Numbered from the stretch's first letter, positions 52,516-62,045 are shown. The stretch is 64,000 bases of DNA from UMGS1696 sp964558485 (GCA_964558485.1 CAZLED010000001.1:27588-91587); one strand, 5' to 3'. Made by a program: numbers and translations. The notes: generated by a model not told the origin, from the sequence alone.

Positions 52516-53694
52516 ATGAAGGAAGTCATCCTATGTAAATATGGCGAGATCGTGCTCAAGGGCAACAACCGGAGCCAGTTCGAATCCTTGCTGCTGCGTG
52601 AGCTGAAACGCCGGGCTGCCATGTTCGGCCATTTCGACATCCATTATATGCAAAGCACGGTATACATCGAGCCGGCCGACGAGGAAGCCGAGCTGCATTT
52701 CGAGGAACTGTACGACAGCTGTAAAAAGATATTCGGCTTTGTGGGTCTGTGTCGGGCTGTTGCCTGTGAGAAGACCTTAGAAGCCATTGTAGCGACCGCA
52801 CAGGCGTATCTGCCGGAAAAGCTTGCCGATGCCAAAACCTTCCGCTGTGAAGCCAAGCGCAGTGACAAGCGGTTTCCCCTGGGCTCTCCGGAACTGGCCG
52901 GGGAAGTGGGCGGTGCCATTCTGGACGTGATGCCCCAGCTGAAGGTGGATCTGAAAAATCCCGATGTGACCGTGCGGATCGAGGTACGGGACAGAGCGGC
53001 CTATATCCATGCCGGACAGGACCAGGGTGCCGGTGGGATGCCCGTGGGTTCTGCCGGTCGGGGACTGCTGCTGTTGTCCGGCGGTATCGACTCTCCGGTG
53101 GCAGGCTGGATGATGATGAAGCGTGGCATGACCATCGATGCCCTGCACTTTGAATCCTTCCCCTACACCAGTGAAGCGGCCCGGGACAAGGTATTTACCT
53201 TGGCAGAGGAGATCGCAGAGTACGGCGGCAAGCTGCGGGTACACGTGATCAGCTTGACCCACATCCAGGAGGTGCTGCGGGACAACTGCGAAGAGGACTA
53301 CTTCACTCTGCTGCTGCGGCGGTTCATGATGCGGCTGGCCAGTATGTGCGCCAGAGAGAACGGCTGTGAGGTACTGGTGACCGGAGAAAGCCTGGGTCAG
53401 GTGGCAAGCCAGACTATGAAGGCCATGTGCGTCACCGAGGATGCGGCAGAGCTGCCCATTTTCCGTCCCTGTATCGGTATGGACAAAGAGGAGATCATCC
53501 GCATTTCCCGGAAGATCGGCACCTTTGATACGTCCATTTTGCCCTACGAGGACTGCTGCACCGTCTTCACGCCTCGTCACCCCCGGACACAGCCGGAGCT
53601 GGACAAGGTCAAGGCACAGGAGGATCTGGTGGATGTAGAGGCACTGGTGGCTGAAGCCTGGGAGACCCGGTACAGACACATCGTGGGCGAATGA
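52516..53694 (+). CDS. thiI: tRNA 4-thiouridine synthetase ThiI
   Basis: 392 residues: N-terminal ferredoxin-like and THUMP domains (1-165), then the PP-loop LLLLSGGIDSPVAG near 183 and the C-terminal catalytic domain. CTVFTPRHPRT holds a conserved Cys region. No rhodanese domain, as in Gram-positive ThiI. It puts sulfur on U8 of tRNA and can feed thiazole synthesis; IscS at 34992 could be its sulfur donor. GAGGA precedes the ATG. Confidence 0.93.
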   Translation: MKEVILCKYGEIVLKGNNRSQFESLLLRELKRRAAMFGHFDIHYMQSTVYIEPADEEAELHFEELYDSCKKIFGFVGLCRAVACEKTLEAIVATAQAYLPEKLADAKTFRCEAKRSDKRFPLGSPELAGEVGGAILDVMPQLKVDLKNPDVTVRIEVRDRAAYIHAGQDQGAGGMPVGSAGRGLLLLSGGIDSPVAGWMMMKRGMTIDALHFESFPYTSEAARDKVFTLAEEIAEYGGKLRVHVISLTHIQEVLRDNCEEDYFTLLLRRFMMRLASMCARENGCEVLVTGESLGQVASQTMKAMCVTEDAAELPIFRPCIGMDKEEIIRISRKIGTFDTSILPYEDCCTVFTPRHPRTQPELDKVKAQEDLVDVEALVAEAWETRYRHIVGE

Positions 53695-53701
53695 CCGTAA
53701 A

Positions 53702-53784
53702 GTAATGAAGAATGAAGTACACAACTATGTTGTGTGTGAAAAGTGAATAATGAATGATTGCGGTGGAAAAGCTACGCTTTTCAG
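53702..53784. repeat. AATGAAGAATGA hairpin element, copy 2
   Basis: AATGAAGAATGAAG, a gap, GAATAATGAATGATTG and GGTGGAAAAGC-TAC-GCTTTTC. The stem differs from copy 1 but still pairs. No promoter for the next gene was found in this 175-base gap. Confidence 0.65.
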
Positions 53785-53870
53785 ATTTGTTTTGGAAAAT
53801 CGGGTAACGATTTCTGCTGCAGCGATTCACGCTTTGCTTATAAATAATAACTTGGAGTACAAATATACCT

Positions 53871-55328
53871 ATGAAAAATAACGAATACAGCCTGTCTCTG
53901 CTCTGCGACTTTTATGAGCTGACCATGGGACGGGGCTACTTCAATACCCCACTGCGGGACGAGATCGCCTATTTTGACGTGTTCTATCGGCAGGTACCCG
54001 ATGGAGGCGGCTATGCAGTGGCGGCTGGGCTGGAGCAGATCGTGCGGTATATCGAGGACCTGCACTTTTCTTCGGCAGACATCGCCTTCCTGCGCAGCAA
54101 GGATCTCTTTGACGAAGCCTTTCTGAACTACCTGGCGGACTTCCGGTTTACCGGCGACATTTGGGCGGTGCCGGAGGGGACGGTGATTTTTCCCGGTGAA
54201 CCGATCCTGACCGTACGGGCACCCACCATCGAGGCACAGCTCATTGAGACCTACGTGCTTCTGGCGCTGAACCACCAGTCTCTGATCGCCACCAAGGCCT
54301 CTCGTATGGTTCGTGTGGCTGGCGGCAGACCCATTTCCGAATTTGGTTCCCGTCGTGCCCATGGGGAAGATGCGGCTGTCTACGGTGCCAGAGCGGCGTA
54401 CATCGGTGGCTGTGCCGGTACAGCTTGCACCCTGTCTGAGAAGCTGTTTGGTGTACCGGCCGGCGGCACCATGGCACATTCCTGGGTGCAGATGTTCGAT
54501 TCCGAATACGAAGCCTTTGCCACCTATTGCCGTCTGTATCCCGAAAATCCGACCCTGCTGGTGGACACCTACAGCGTGTTCGGCTCCGGGATCCCCAATG
54601 CCATCAAAGCCTTCAAAGAGGTGCTGTGGCCCATGGGCAAGCGTGCCTGCGCCATCCGGATCGACTCCGGTGACATTGCATACCTGACCCGGAAGGCAAG
54701 AAAAATACTGGATGCGGCCGGACTGAACGACTGCAAGATCGTCATCTCCAACTCTCTGGACGAGTATATCATCACCGAGGTGCTGCGGCAGGGGGCCTGC
54801 ATCGATGCCTTTGGGGTGGGCGAACGGCTCATCACGGCAAAATCCGATGCGGTGTTCGGCTGTGTGTACAAGCTGGCCGCCAAGGAGAACAAGGATGGGG
54901 TGATCGTGCCCAAGATCAAGGTCAGCGAAAACACAGCCAAGATCACCAATCCCCACTTCAAAAAGCTCTATCGGCTCTACGACAAGGAGACCGGCAAGGC
55001 AGAAGCGGACTACATTTGCATCCACGACGAGAGTATCGACACCACAAAGCCCCTGGAAATTTTCGACCCCATCCACACCTGGAAGCGCCGGATCATGGAA
55101 AACTATTCGGCAAGAGAGCTGATGGTGCAGGTGTTCCGCCACGGTGAGCTGGTATACGACCTGCCGCCGCTGGGTGTGATCCGGAACTATTGCAAGGCAG
55201 AGATCGACTCCATGTGGGACGAGGTGCTGCGGTTTGACAATCCCCACAACTACTATGTGGACCTGTCCCAGAAGCTGTGGGATCTGAAGCACGATATGCT
55301 GTCCACCTTCAGCAAGGGGAACGTATAA
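53871..55328 (+). CDS. pncB: nicotinate phosphoribosyltransferase
   Basis: 485 residues. SLLCDFYELTMGRGYF at the start, ATKASRMVRVAGGRPISEFGSRRAHG with the active-site His, and DSGDIAYL are those of nicotinate phosphoribosyltransferase. It makes nicotinate mononucleotide for NAD salvage. TTGGAG is 13 bases before the ATG, a weak fit. Its stop TAA overlaps the ATG of the radical SAM gene. Confidence 0.93.
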   Translation: MKNNEYSLSLLCDFYELTMGRGYFNTPLRDEIAYFDVFYRQVPDGGGYAVAAGLEQIVRYIEDLHFSSADIAFLRSKDLFDEAFLNYLADFRFTGDIWAVPEGTVIFPGEPILTVRAPTIEAQLIETYVLLALNHQSLIATKASRMVRVAGGRPISEFGSRRAHGEDAAVYGARAAYIGGCAGTACTLSEKLFGVPAGGTMAHSWVQMFDSEYEAFATYCRLYPENPTLLVDTYSVFGSGIPNAIKAFKEVLWPMGKRACAIRIDSGDIAYLTRKARKILDAAGLNDCKIVISNSLDEYIITEVLRQGACIDAFGVGERLITAKSDAVFGCVYKLAAKENKDGVIVPKIKVSENTAKITNPHFKKLYRLYDKETGKAEADYICIHDESIDTTKPLEIFDPIHTWKRRIMENYSARELMVQVFRHGELVYDLPPLGVIRNYCKAEIDSMWDEVLRFDNPHNYYVDLSQKLWDLKHDMLSTFSKGNV

Positions 55329-56266
55329 TGCGAAGCGACAGTTTGTCGTTGGGTCATTGCCACCTGTGTCCCCGAGGCTGTGGTGTGGATCGAAGGGCTG
55401 GGCAGGTAGGCTACTGTGGTGCCGGGGAAAAGGTACAGGTGGTCAAGGTCATGCTGCACCATTGGGAAGAGCCCTGTATCAGCGGCTGTGACAACGATAC
55501 ACGGGGCAGCGGTGCGGTGTTTTTTGCCCATTGTCCTCTGGGCTGTGTGTACTGCCAAAACCGGGATATCAGCACACGGGACTGCTTGCTTGGCAGGGAA
55601 ATGACACCGGCCGATCTGGCAGAGGTGTTTTGGCAGCTGCAGCAGGACGGCGCCTACAATCTGAATCTGGTGACGCCGACCCATTACGCTGCCCAGATCG
55701 CCGAGGCACTGGTTCTGGCAAAGGCAAAGGGACTGACTCTGCCGGTGGTATGGAACACCGGTGGCTACGAATCGGCGGCGGTCATCGAGCACTTGGCCGG
55801 GCTGGTGGATATCTACCTGACGGATCTGAAGTATGCCGACCCGACCCTGGCCGAGCAGCTGTCTCACGCAAAGGACTATCCGGAGAAGGCAAGGGAAGCG
55901 CTGGTCGCCATGGTGCAGCAGACCGGGAAGGTGCAGTTCGATGGAGCCGGGATGCTGACCCATGGGGTGATCCTGCGGCACCTGTGTCTGCCGGGATATC
56001 GGGCCGATTCCATAGCGGTACTGCGACAGGCCGCCGAAGCGATCACTGCAGCCGGTGGCGAGATCACGGATGTGCGTCTGTCTCTGATGCGGCAGTACAC
56101 GCCGGAGCCCTGGATCGATGGCACACTTCCCCGGAGCCTGACACGCCGTGTGACGACCTTTGAATATGAGTCCGTTCTGGCAGAGGCACAGGCACTGGGG
56201 TTCCTTGGTTATACGCAGGAAAAAGAGTCGGCTGTGTGCAGCTATACACCCGATTTTCAACAATAG
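55328..56266 (+). CDS. radical SAM protein, PflX-like (COG1313 type)
   Basis: 312 residues. N-terminal Cys cluster HCHLCPRGCGVDRRAGQVG, then the radical SAM site CPLGCVYCQN (CxxxCxxC) near residues 77-83; the later NTGGYES fits SAM binding. It matches the uncharacterised PflX/COG1313 family, not the classic PFL activase. It overlaps pncB by 1 base (TAATG) and lies two genes before a glycyl-radical enzyme, so activation of that enzyme is possible but unproven. Confidence 0.85.
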   Translation: MRSDSLSLGHCHLCPRGCGVDRRAGQVGYCGAGEKVQVVKVMLHHWEEPCISGCDNDTRGSGAVFFAHCPLGCVYCQNRDISTRDCLLGREMTPADLAEVFWQLQQDGAYNLNLVTPTHYAAQIAEALVLAKAKGLTLPVVWNTGGYESAAVIEHLAGLVDIYLTDLKYADPTLAEQLSHAKDYPEKAREALVAMVQQTGKVQFDGAGMLTHGVILRHLCLPGYRADSIAVLRQAAEAITAAGGEITDVRLSLMRQYTPEPWIDGTLPRSLTRRVTTFEYESVLAEAQALGFLGYTQEKESAVCSYTPDFQQ

Positions 56267-56341
56267 ACGTTTGTACCGTTTTCTTTCATATCCTACTGAT
56301 TTTTACGTGTGTCGTCACGAGCGAAGGAGGTCGTTTATAGT

Positions 56342-57325
56342 ATGACAAAAACCTACGATGTGGTAGCCTTGGGCGAATACCTGATCGATTTTACCGAAAA
56401 TGGGATGTCCGCACAGGGAAACCGATTATTCGAAGCCAATCCCGGTGGTGCACCCTGCAACGTGCTGTCCATGCTGAACCGACTGGGCCGACGTTGTGCC
56501 TTCATTGGCAAGGTGGGAGACGATATGTTTGGTGCGCTCCTGCGGCAGGTCGGACTGGACGCCGGGATCGATCTTGGTGGATTGGCGGTGGATCCCTATG
56601 CCAGGACCACCTTGGCATTTGTGCAGACTCTGCCCGGCGGCGACCGTGACTTTTCCTTCTATCGGAATCCCGGTGCGGATATGCGGCTGACCGAGGAAGA
56701 CCTGCCAACTGCCATGCTGCAGGACACGACCATCTTCCACTATGGCTCCATTTCCATGACCCATGAGCCGGCGCGGTCTGCCACCATACGTGCGGTGGAG
56801 ATCGCCAAGGAAGCCGGTGCACTGCTCTCCTACGATCCCAATCTGCGGCCGCCGCTGTGGGACGATCTGGAGGAAGCACGGGAACAGATGGAATGGGGAC
56901 TGGATCACTGCGACGTCTGCAAGATCGCCGACAACGAGCTGGCTTTCCTGACCGGGATCGATCTGGATGCCGACGACTTGGGGGCACAGTTTGACCGGGG
57001 TGCGGCGCTGCTGCGGGAAAGACATCCGGGTCTGCGGCTGCTGAACGTAACGGCTGGGGCTGGTGGCAGCTATGGGTACTACGGGGATCTGCGGGTACAC
57101 GTGCCGGCGTTTCTGTTGGGTGGTACCATCGAGACCACCGGTGCCGGAGATGCGTTCTGTGGCTGCGTGCTGGAATATCTGCTGACCCATGGTCTGGATG
57201 AAATGACCACCGATGGGCTGACGGAGATGCTGCGCTTTGCCAATGCGGCGGCGTATCTGGTGACCACCAGAAAGGGTGCCATCCGCTCTATGCCCGATCG
57301 TGCCATGGTGGAAGCGATTTTGTGA
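56342..57325 (+). CDS. PfkB-family carbohydrate kinase, fructokinase-like
   Basis: 327 residues. ANPGGAPCNVLSMLNRLG is the first PfkB signature; ETTGAGDAFCGCVLEYLL is the second, with catalytic Asp in GAGD. It phosphorylates a sugar, with fructokinase the closest guess. GGAGG precedes the ATG at 56342. It follows the radical SAM gene by 75 bases, with no clear promoter in between. Confidence 0.88.
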   Translation: MTKTYDVVALGEYLIDFTENGMSAQGNRLFEANPGGAPCNVLSMLNRLGRRCAFIGKVGDDMFGALLRQVGLDAGIDLGGLAVDPYARTTLAFVQTLPGGDRDFSFYRNPGADMRLTEEDLPTAMLQDTTIFHYGSISMTHEPARSATIRAVEIAKEAGALLSYDPNLRPPLWDDLEEAREQMEWGLDHCDVCKIADNELAFLTGIDLDADDLGAQFDRGAALLRERHPGLRLLNVTAGAGGSYGYYGDLRVHVPAFLLGGTIETTGAGDAFCGCVLEYLLTHGLDEMTTDGLTEMLRFANAAAYLVTTRKGAIRSMPDRAMVEAIL

Positions 57326-57354
57326 AAAGGGCAATATAATTTTGAAGAATGACA

Positions 57355-57390
57355 GGAAGGAGTCTGCTGGTGTCACCAGGGGGCTCTTTC
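57355..57390 (+). terminator. probable terminator of the kinase gene
   Basis: GAGTCTGCTGG and CCAGGGGGCTC pair loosely, with a strong CTGGTG/CACCAG core, then TTTCTTG. Confidence 0.5.
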
Positions 57391-57428
57391 TTGTTTTTAT
57401 CTTATTTTCCTATTTTTTCATTCCCCTC

Positions 57429-57457
57429 TTGCAGAGCCCTGTAGAATATGCTATAAT
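57429..57457 (+). promoter_or_regulatory. promoter of the glycyl-radical enzyme
   Basis: TTGCAG, 17 bases, TATAAT with TGC, 38 bases before the start. Confidence 0.7.
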
Positions 57458-57495
57458 ACAGGTATAGATCGTGGATCCAAAAAGGAGAGCTGCCT

Positions 57496-59667
57496 ATGAA
57501 ACATTTGCCATCGTTTGCACCCATGCTCGATGAGCTGGAGCACTTTTACAGTACCATCGACCCGGAGTATGACAAGCTGGGGACTATGCTGAACACCATG
57601 TGGGAAGGTCGTGACGGGAAGACTGCTATGGCGTTGAAGCTGGAGCAGATGCACATTCTTGCCGAGGAAAGCACCGTACACGTGTTCCGGCATTATCCCT
57701 TCTGGTTCCAGTTTTCGGCCGGACGAGGACGCTTTATCTGGGGTGGTCTGGGCTGTCTGGGACAATTTCTCCACGATCACCTGGGCGCACCCTATCTGCA
57801 GGCCTACTACACCGAAATGGAAGAGGACAGACGGGCCGGGCGTATCCACAACTGGAACAACCCGGTGGGACTGGATCACCATGCCCTGGGCTACGATGTG
57901 CTCCTGACCGAAGGGCTGTCGGGACTGCGACAAAAGGCAGTCGATGCACGGGCCCATGGGGACACCGAAACAGAGCCCTTCTACCGTGCTGCCATCGAAG
58001 CGCTGGATATCCTTGCCGGGCTGTCGGAGCGCTTTGCCGATCGTGCCGCCGAAATGCTGGCCGATGAGACCGATCCGGACGTGCGAAAGAATCTGGCCTG
58101 GATCGCCGATGCTGCCCGTCGGGTGCCGCTCATGCCGCCGAAGACCTTCCGGGAAGCGTTGGCTGCCATCGTGTTCTGTCGGGAGTGCATCGGGACGCTG
58201 GAGGGCATTGGGGTCTCCACCTACGGACACTTAGACCGGATGCTCTATCCGTACTATCAGGCGGACCTGGCGGCAGGTCGCATCACCGAGGATGAAGCGA
58301 AGGGACTGCTGGCCGATCTGCTGTACTATACGGCAGTGCGGTTTGACGAGGACAACGGCTACCACGAGACCTCCACCACCATCATTCTGGGTGGCTGTGA
58401 CCGAGAGGGTCATGTGGTCTACAACGATGTGACCCGGCTGCTGCTGGACGTGGAAAAGGAGATCCGGGTGATCTCGGTCAAGTTCGACTGCCGGATCTCG
58501 TCTGCCCATCCGGAGGCATATCTGCGGCAGCTTTGTGGGATTCAGCTGGCCGGACTGCCGGTGCTGGTGTTCATGAACGACGAGACGCACATTGCAGCTC
58601 GTGTGAAGCATGGGCAGGCTATCGAGGATGCACGGGGCTACGTGGCCGGTGGTTGTCACGAGATCGTGCTGGGTGGTACGGAGGTCTGTACCCGGGCGGA
58701 CACCTGGATCGGACTGCCGGCGCTGCTGCTGGATACGCTGCGAAAACAGACCTGGGACAGCTACGACAGCTTCTACCAGGCGGCTATAGCGGATGTGCGT
58801 GCCTATCATGAACGGGTGGCAGACTGCAAAAATGCGGCGGAGCGTCATTGGAGTGCGTTCAATCCCATGCCGCTGTACAGCACCACCATTGCCGACTGCC
58901 TGGAAAATGGCCGGGACGTGACTGCCGGTGGTGCCCGGTATTCGTCTACGGCGCTGTCCATGCTGGGAGCCGCTACCTTTGTGGACTCTCTGTATGCACT
59001 GAAGACCCTGCTCTGGGACGAGGGCAGATACAACCAGGCAGAGATGTGTGCGCTTCTGGAAAAGGATTATGCCGATGGGGAAGAGCTGCGGCAGTATATC
59101 CTGAACCGGATACCACACTTTGGCAGTGGCGACACGGAGATCGACAGCTTTGGTGCGGCGGTACTGCACGATCTGTCGACGGTGTCGGGGCAGACCAATG
59201 GACGTGGCGGCAAGTACTACCCGGCGTTCTATCCTCACGATATTTTCCGTGCCATGGGGTTCCGCACCGGTGCCACACCCGATGGACGAAAAGCCGGATG
59301 GGCCCTGTCCCGTGGTGCTTCTCCCAGCGAGACCGTCACCGGGATCACGCCCACGGATATGCTGCGGTCGGTGGCAAAGATCGACTTCACCGAATTTACG
59401 GATTCCTTTGCCCTGGAGGTCACGCTGCCCAAGCTGCCCGACAACGAAGACAGCATGGCGGTGCTGTTGGGGATCGTGTACGGCTTCCTGGAAGCCCATG
59501 GTTCCACGCTGCAGCTGAATCTGCTGGATCCGGATATGCTGATAGAGGCACAGAAGCACCCGGACGAGCATCGGGATCTGTTGGTGCGGGTCTGCGGCTA
59601 CAGTGCCAGCTTCGTGACCCTGAATCAGGAGACCCAGGACGAGATCGTGCGCCGGGAGCTGCGATAA
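57496..59667 (+). CDS. glycyl-radical enzyme, PFL/eliminase-like
   Basis: 723 residues. VAGGCHEIVLGG has the thiyl Cys (C387) with Glu two residues later (E389), the GCxE pattern of glycyl-radical eliminases such as glycerol dehydratase and choline lyase, not the CC of formate lyase. GATPDGRKAGWALSRGASPS is the family segment, and RVCGYSASF gives the radical glycine G701. The reaction is probably a radical lyase or dehydratase on an unknown substrate. It is short against the 780-850 of most relatives. AAGGAGA precedes the ATG. It has its own promoter and terminator. Confidence 0.88.
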   Translation: MKHLPSFAPMLDELEHFYSTIDPEYDKLGTMLNTMWEGRDGKTAMALKLEQMHILAEESTVHVFRHYPFWFQFSAGRGRFIWGGLGCLGQFLHDHLGAPYLQAYYTEMEEDRRAGRIHNWNNPVGLDHHALGYDVLLTEGLSGLRQKAVDARAHGDTETEPFYRAAIEALDILAGLSERFADRAAEMLADETDPDVRKNLAWIADAARRVPLMPPKTFREALAAIVFCRECIGTLEGIGVSTYGHLDRMLYPYYQADLAAGRITEDEAKGLLADLLYYTAVRFDEDNGYHETSTTIILGGCDREGHVVYNDVTRLLLDVEKEIRVISVKFDCRISSAHPEAYLRQLCGIQLAGLPVLVFMNDETHIAARVKHGQAIEDARGYVAGGCHEIVLGGTEVCTRADTWIGLPALLLDTLRKQTWDSYDSFYQAAIADVRAYHERVADCKNAAERHWSAFNPMPLYSTTIADCLENGRDVTAGGARYSSTALSMLGAATFVDSLYALKTLLWDEGRYNQAEMCALLEKDYADGEELRQYILNRIPHFGSGDTEIDSFGAAVLHDLSTVSGQTNGRGGKYYPAFYPHDIFRAMGFRTGATPDGRKAGWALSRGASPSETVTGITPTDMLRSVAKIDFTEFTDSFALEVTLPKLPDNEDSMAVLLGIVYGFLEAHGSTLQLNLLDPDMLIEAQKHPDEHRDLLVRVCGYSASFVTLNQETQDEIVRRELR

Positions 59668-59678
59668 AGAAAGATACG

Positions 59679-59719
59679 AAAATGGGAAGTGGCCGCCATG
59701 GTCGAGCTTCCCATTTTTG
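59679..59719 (+). terminator. terminator of the glycyl-radical enzyme
   Basis: AAAATGGGAAG and CTTCCCATTTTT pair around 17 bases. Confidence 0.85.
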
Positions 59720-59791
59720 GGATCGACGCTTCGAATGGTATCGCTTGTGGCATATTCGGAAAAAAGTTTTGCATTTTTTTTGAAAAACCCC

Positions 59792-59820
59792 TTGACAAAT
59801 GCGGACGAATGTGGTATCAT
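59792..59820 (+). promoter_or_regulatory. promoter of the tRNA cluster
   Basis: TTGACA, 17 bases, TATCAT with TGG before it, 16 bases ahead of tRNA-Gly. Confidence 0.8.
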
Positions 59821-59835
59821 ATAGAAGCGTCAGGT

Positions 59836-59906
59836 GCGGGTGTAGTTCAATGGCAGAATCCCAGCCTTCCAAGCTGGTCGTGTGGGTTCGATTCCCATCA
59901 CCCGCT
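59836..59906 (+). tRNA. tRNA-Gly (TCC)
   Basis: 71 nt. Acceptor GCGGGTG/CACCCGC, anticodon stem CCAGC/GCTGG with loop CTTCCAA (TCC), T-loop TTCGATT. CCA not encoded. Confidence 0.95.
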
Positions 59907-59960
59907 GGGTTCTCCCAAGTCTTGATGCAAGTAGCCACAAAGCCCGTTGGGGGTATGGAT

Positions 59961-60034
<74 letters not shown>

Positions 60035-60041
60035 GAATTAT

Positions 60042-60116
60042 GGTGGGCGTAGCTCAGTTGGTTAGAGCGCCAGGTTGTGGCCCTGGAGGTCGTGGGTTCG
60101 ACTCCCATCGCTCACC
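60042..60116 (+). tRNA. tRNA-His (GTG)
   Basis: 75 nt with encoded G-1 paired to C73. Acceptor GTGGGCG/CGCTCAC, anticodon stem CCAGG/CCTGG with loop TTGTGGC (GTG). CCA not encoded. Confidence 0.95.
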
Positions 60117-60130
60117 CTAATCAGAAAATG

Positions 60131-60168
60131 CAGCGTGTTGATCCAAAAGATCGATACGCTGTTTTTTC
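60131..60168 (+). terminator. terminator of the tRNA cluster
   Basis: CAGCGT and ACGCTG pair with inner GATC/GATC, then TTTTTT. Confidence 0.85.
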
Positions 60169-60307
60169 GTTTTCTCCTGGAAAGGTGCTGATGCCGGTCG
60201 GCTTATGCAATTCGTTCTGCTGCGGTGCCCGGACGACGGCAAACTTTGGGAAAGATGAAGGCAAAATAATCCTACCATATCGGTCGGAAATGTGATATAA
60301 TGTATAA

Positions 60308-60531
60308 GTCAGAAATCAGATGCCAGATGTCAGAAGTCTTTTGGAAAAGTCAGATACCCCAACTGCGTTGTGGGTCAGACAGGGGACGGATGGATATACA
60401 AAAAATCCCTGCACACATACGTAGGTACGATTGTGTACAGGGAATAAATGGTATGCAAAATAGGTTCGTCTGACCTCTGACCTCTGACTTTGCGAAGCAC
60501 GACTTCTGAACTCTGACTTTTCAGTTTTGGC
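60308..60531. repeat. TCAGA-type element with inverted ends
   Basis: AGTCAGAAATCAGATGCCAGA opens it; CTGACCTCTGACCTCTGACTT and CTTCTGAACTCTGACTT close it in inverted orientation. The middle has a hairpin TCCCTG...CAGGGA (about 60406-60442). No gene is present in the 60117-60520 gap. Confidence 0.55.
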
Positions 60532-61021
60532 TTTGCGTAAGTTCCTTGTCTAAGTGTGCTACCGCCAAGGGAAGGTCTGGGTGGGTCACGGTGTCTCGGA
60601 GTACAAAACCGTGGCGGAGGTACCAATCCACCAGGCTCTTGTCGATGGCGAAAACCGATACGGTCAGGGTCTGTCCACCGTGGTGTGCGGCGTGATCGAT
60701 GGCGAATTCCAGCATTTGTGCGCCGATGCCCTGTCCTCTGTATTCCGGCAAAACTGCCACCTTATCCAGTGTGAACTTGCCCGGCTCCGTTGTCTCCAAC
60801 TGCATATACCCGGCGGTGTGTCCGTCGCACAGGCAACCGAACAGCTTGACGCCCCGGCGATAGTCGCTCATGAGCTGATCCATTTTGATGAAGGAACCGC
60901 TGGCAACACAGTTTTCCTCCGGCAGCTGGTAGGTCTCGGCCACTGTGTGAAAGCTGCGGCGTATGACGCTCAGATACCCCAACAGCTGCGACTGGGACAA
61001 TAGGACGATTTTGATGGACAT
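60521..61021 (-). CDS. GNAT-family N-acetyltransferase
   Basis: 166 residues. The acetyl-CoA signature VAVLPEYRGQGIGAQMLEFAIDHA is present near residue 90-113, followed by the usual FAIDKSLVDWYLRHGF and a late beta strand. Substrate unknown. ATG at 61021 is preferred (AAGGTG upstream); a GTG 9 bases earlier with AGGAGAAG is also possible. Its stop falls at the edge of the TCAGA-type repeat. Confidence 0.88.
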   Translation of the reverse strand: MSIKIVLLSQSQLLGYLSVIRRSFHTVAETYQLPEENCVASGSFIKMDQLMSDYRRGVKLFGCLCDGHTAGYMQLETTEPGKFTLDKVAVLPEYRGQGIGAQMLEFAIDHAAHHGGQTLTVSVFAIDKSLVDWYLRHGFVLRDTVTHPDLPLAVAHLDKELTQSQN

Positions 61022-61055
61022 AGGGCTCACCTTCTCCTGTGGTTTTTATACCTTT

Positions 61056-61084
61056 ATTATACCAAAAATCCCCGGCTTTGTCAA
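61056..61084 (-). promoter_or_regulatory. promoter of the GNAT gene
   Basis: Minus-strand TTGACA and TATAAT, 17 bases apart, with TGG. Confidence 0.8.
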
Positions 61085-61117
61085 TCGGCAAATGGCAGAG
61101 AAACGGGAGATAGTGCG

Positions 61118-61176
61118 TAATGAAGAATGATATAATGAAGAATGAATAATTGTGGTAGAAATGGCTTCGCTATTTC
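61118..61176. repeat. AATGAAGAATGA hairpin element, copy 3
   Basis: AATGAAGAATGATATAATGAAGAATGAATAATTG, then GGTAGAAATGGC-TTC-GCTATTTC, with one G:T in the stem. A TCTGACTT-rich stretch (61258-61297) follows. The rest of the gap to 61311 holds nothing recognised. Confidence 0.65.
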
Positions 61177-61311
61177 AAAAAATTTTAACGTGCGGCTTTG
61201 GAGGTTGGACGACCGATGGACCTGGGGCAGCTTGTGATTTCTGTGTGCCCTAACGAACGGACTTCTGACTTCTCACATTTTACTTCTGACTTTACAAAAC
61301 GAGGTGTTCTT

Positions 61312-61854
61312 ATGAAACGAACGAATATGCAGACCCATGAGCAGATCCGGCGGATGGTGCTGGCGGCGGTCTTTGCGGCGCTGTCCTGCGTGGCGACCAT
61401 GGTGATCCAGATCCCATCGCCCATGAACGGCTATGTGAATCTGGGGGACTGCTTTGTACTGCTGGGTGCGCTGTATCTGGGACCCGTTTGGGGTGCGGTG
61501 GCCGGTGGTGTCGGTTCCATGCTGGCGGATCTGTTCACCGGATATGCCCACTATGCGCCAGGTACCTTTGTGATTAAGGCGGTCATGGCATTGGTGTTCT
61601 GCTGCCTCTATCGCACGTTGACGACCGGGAAGCTGCCCAAAACAGCGGCGTATCTCCTTGGAGCCACGGCGGCAGAGCTAACGATGGTGGTGGGCTATTT
61701 CGGCTATGCCTGCCTGCTTTTGGGCAAAGGATTGGCAGCGGCATCCGGCATTCCCGGCAACCTGATGCAGGGCGTATTCGGCGTGGTGGTGTCGGCTCTG
61801 CTCATGCAGGGGATCGGCAAGGCGATGGCCGGACAAAATAAAAAGGATCGATAG
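61312..61854 (+). CDS. ECF transporter S component-like protein
   Basis: 180 residues with about six helices. RRMVLAAVFAALSCVATMVIQIPSP opens it, then GYVNLGDCFVLLGALYLGPVWGAVAGGVGSMLADL, the conserved S-component core. S components bind a vitamin or metal and pair with EcfAA'T from elsewhere; none is here. The ligand is unknown; no riboswitch is seen upstream. GAGG precedes the ATG at 61312. Confidence 0.85.
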   Translation: MKRTNMQTHEQIRRMVLAAVFAALSCVATMVIQIPSPMNGYVNLGDCFVLLGALYLGPVWGAVAGGVGSMLADLFTGYAHYAPGTFVIKAVMALVFCCLYRTLTTGKLPKTAAYLLGATAAELTMVVGYFGYACLLLGKGLAAASGIPGNLMQGVFGVVVSALLMQGIGKAMAGQNKKDR

Positions 61855-61861
61855 AAACGGC

Positions 61862-61905
61862 AGGTGATCGCATGGCCAACCCGGGTGCGGTCGCCTTTTT
61901 CTTTT
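61862..61905 (+). terminator. terminator of the S-component gene
   Basis: AGGTGATCGCA and TGCGGTCGCCT pair (two G:T), then TTTTTCTTTT. Confidence 0.8.
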
Positions 61906-62016
61906 GTGGGAAGATACATGGGAAGAACGGTACGGTGGAAATGCGGCGGTTTTTGGTGAAGCTGCACAAAAAAGACTTTCTGATTTGTTTTGTATGCTGA
62001 AATTGCCGAAGAACGC

Positions 62017-62045
62017 TTGCATTGGTGTGCGCTGTGTGCTATAAT
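62017..62045 (+). promoter_or_regulatory. promoter of solute-binding paralogue H
   Basis: TTGCAT, 17 bases, TATAAT with TGC. Confidence 0.75.

Noticed and set aside
61022..61311. Riboswitch before the ECF S component
   Set aside because: The region is filled by repeats and simple-sequence units; no conserved TPP, FMN, cobalamin or similar core was found by eye.
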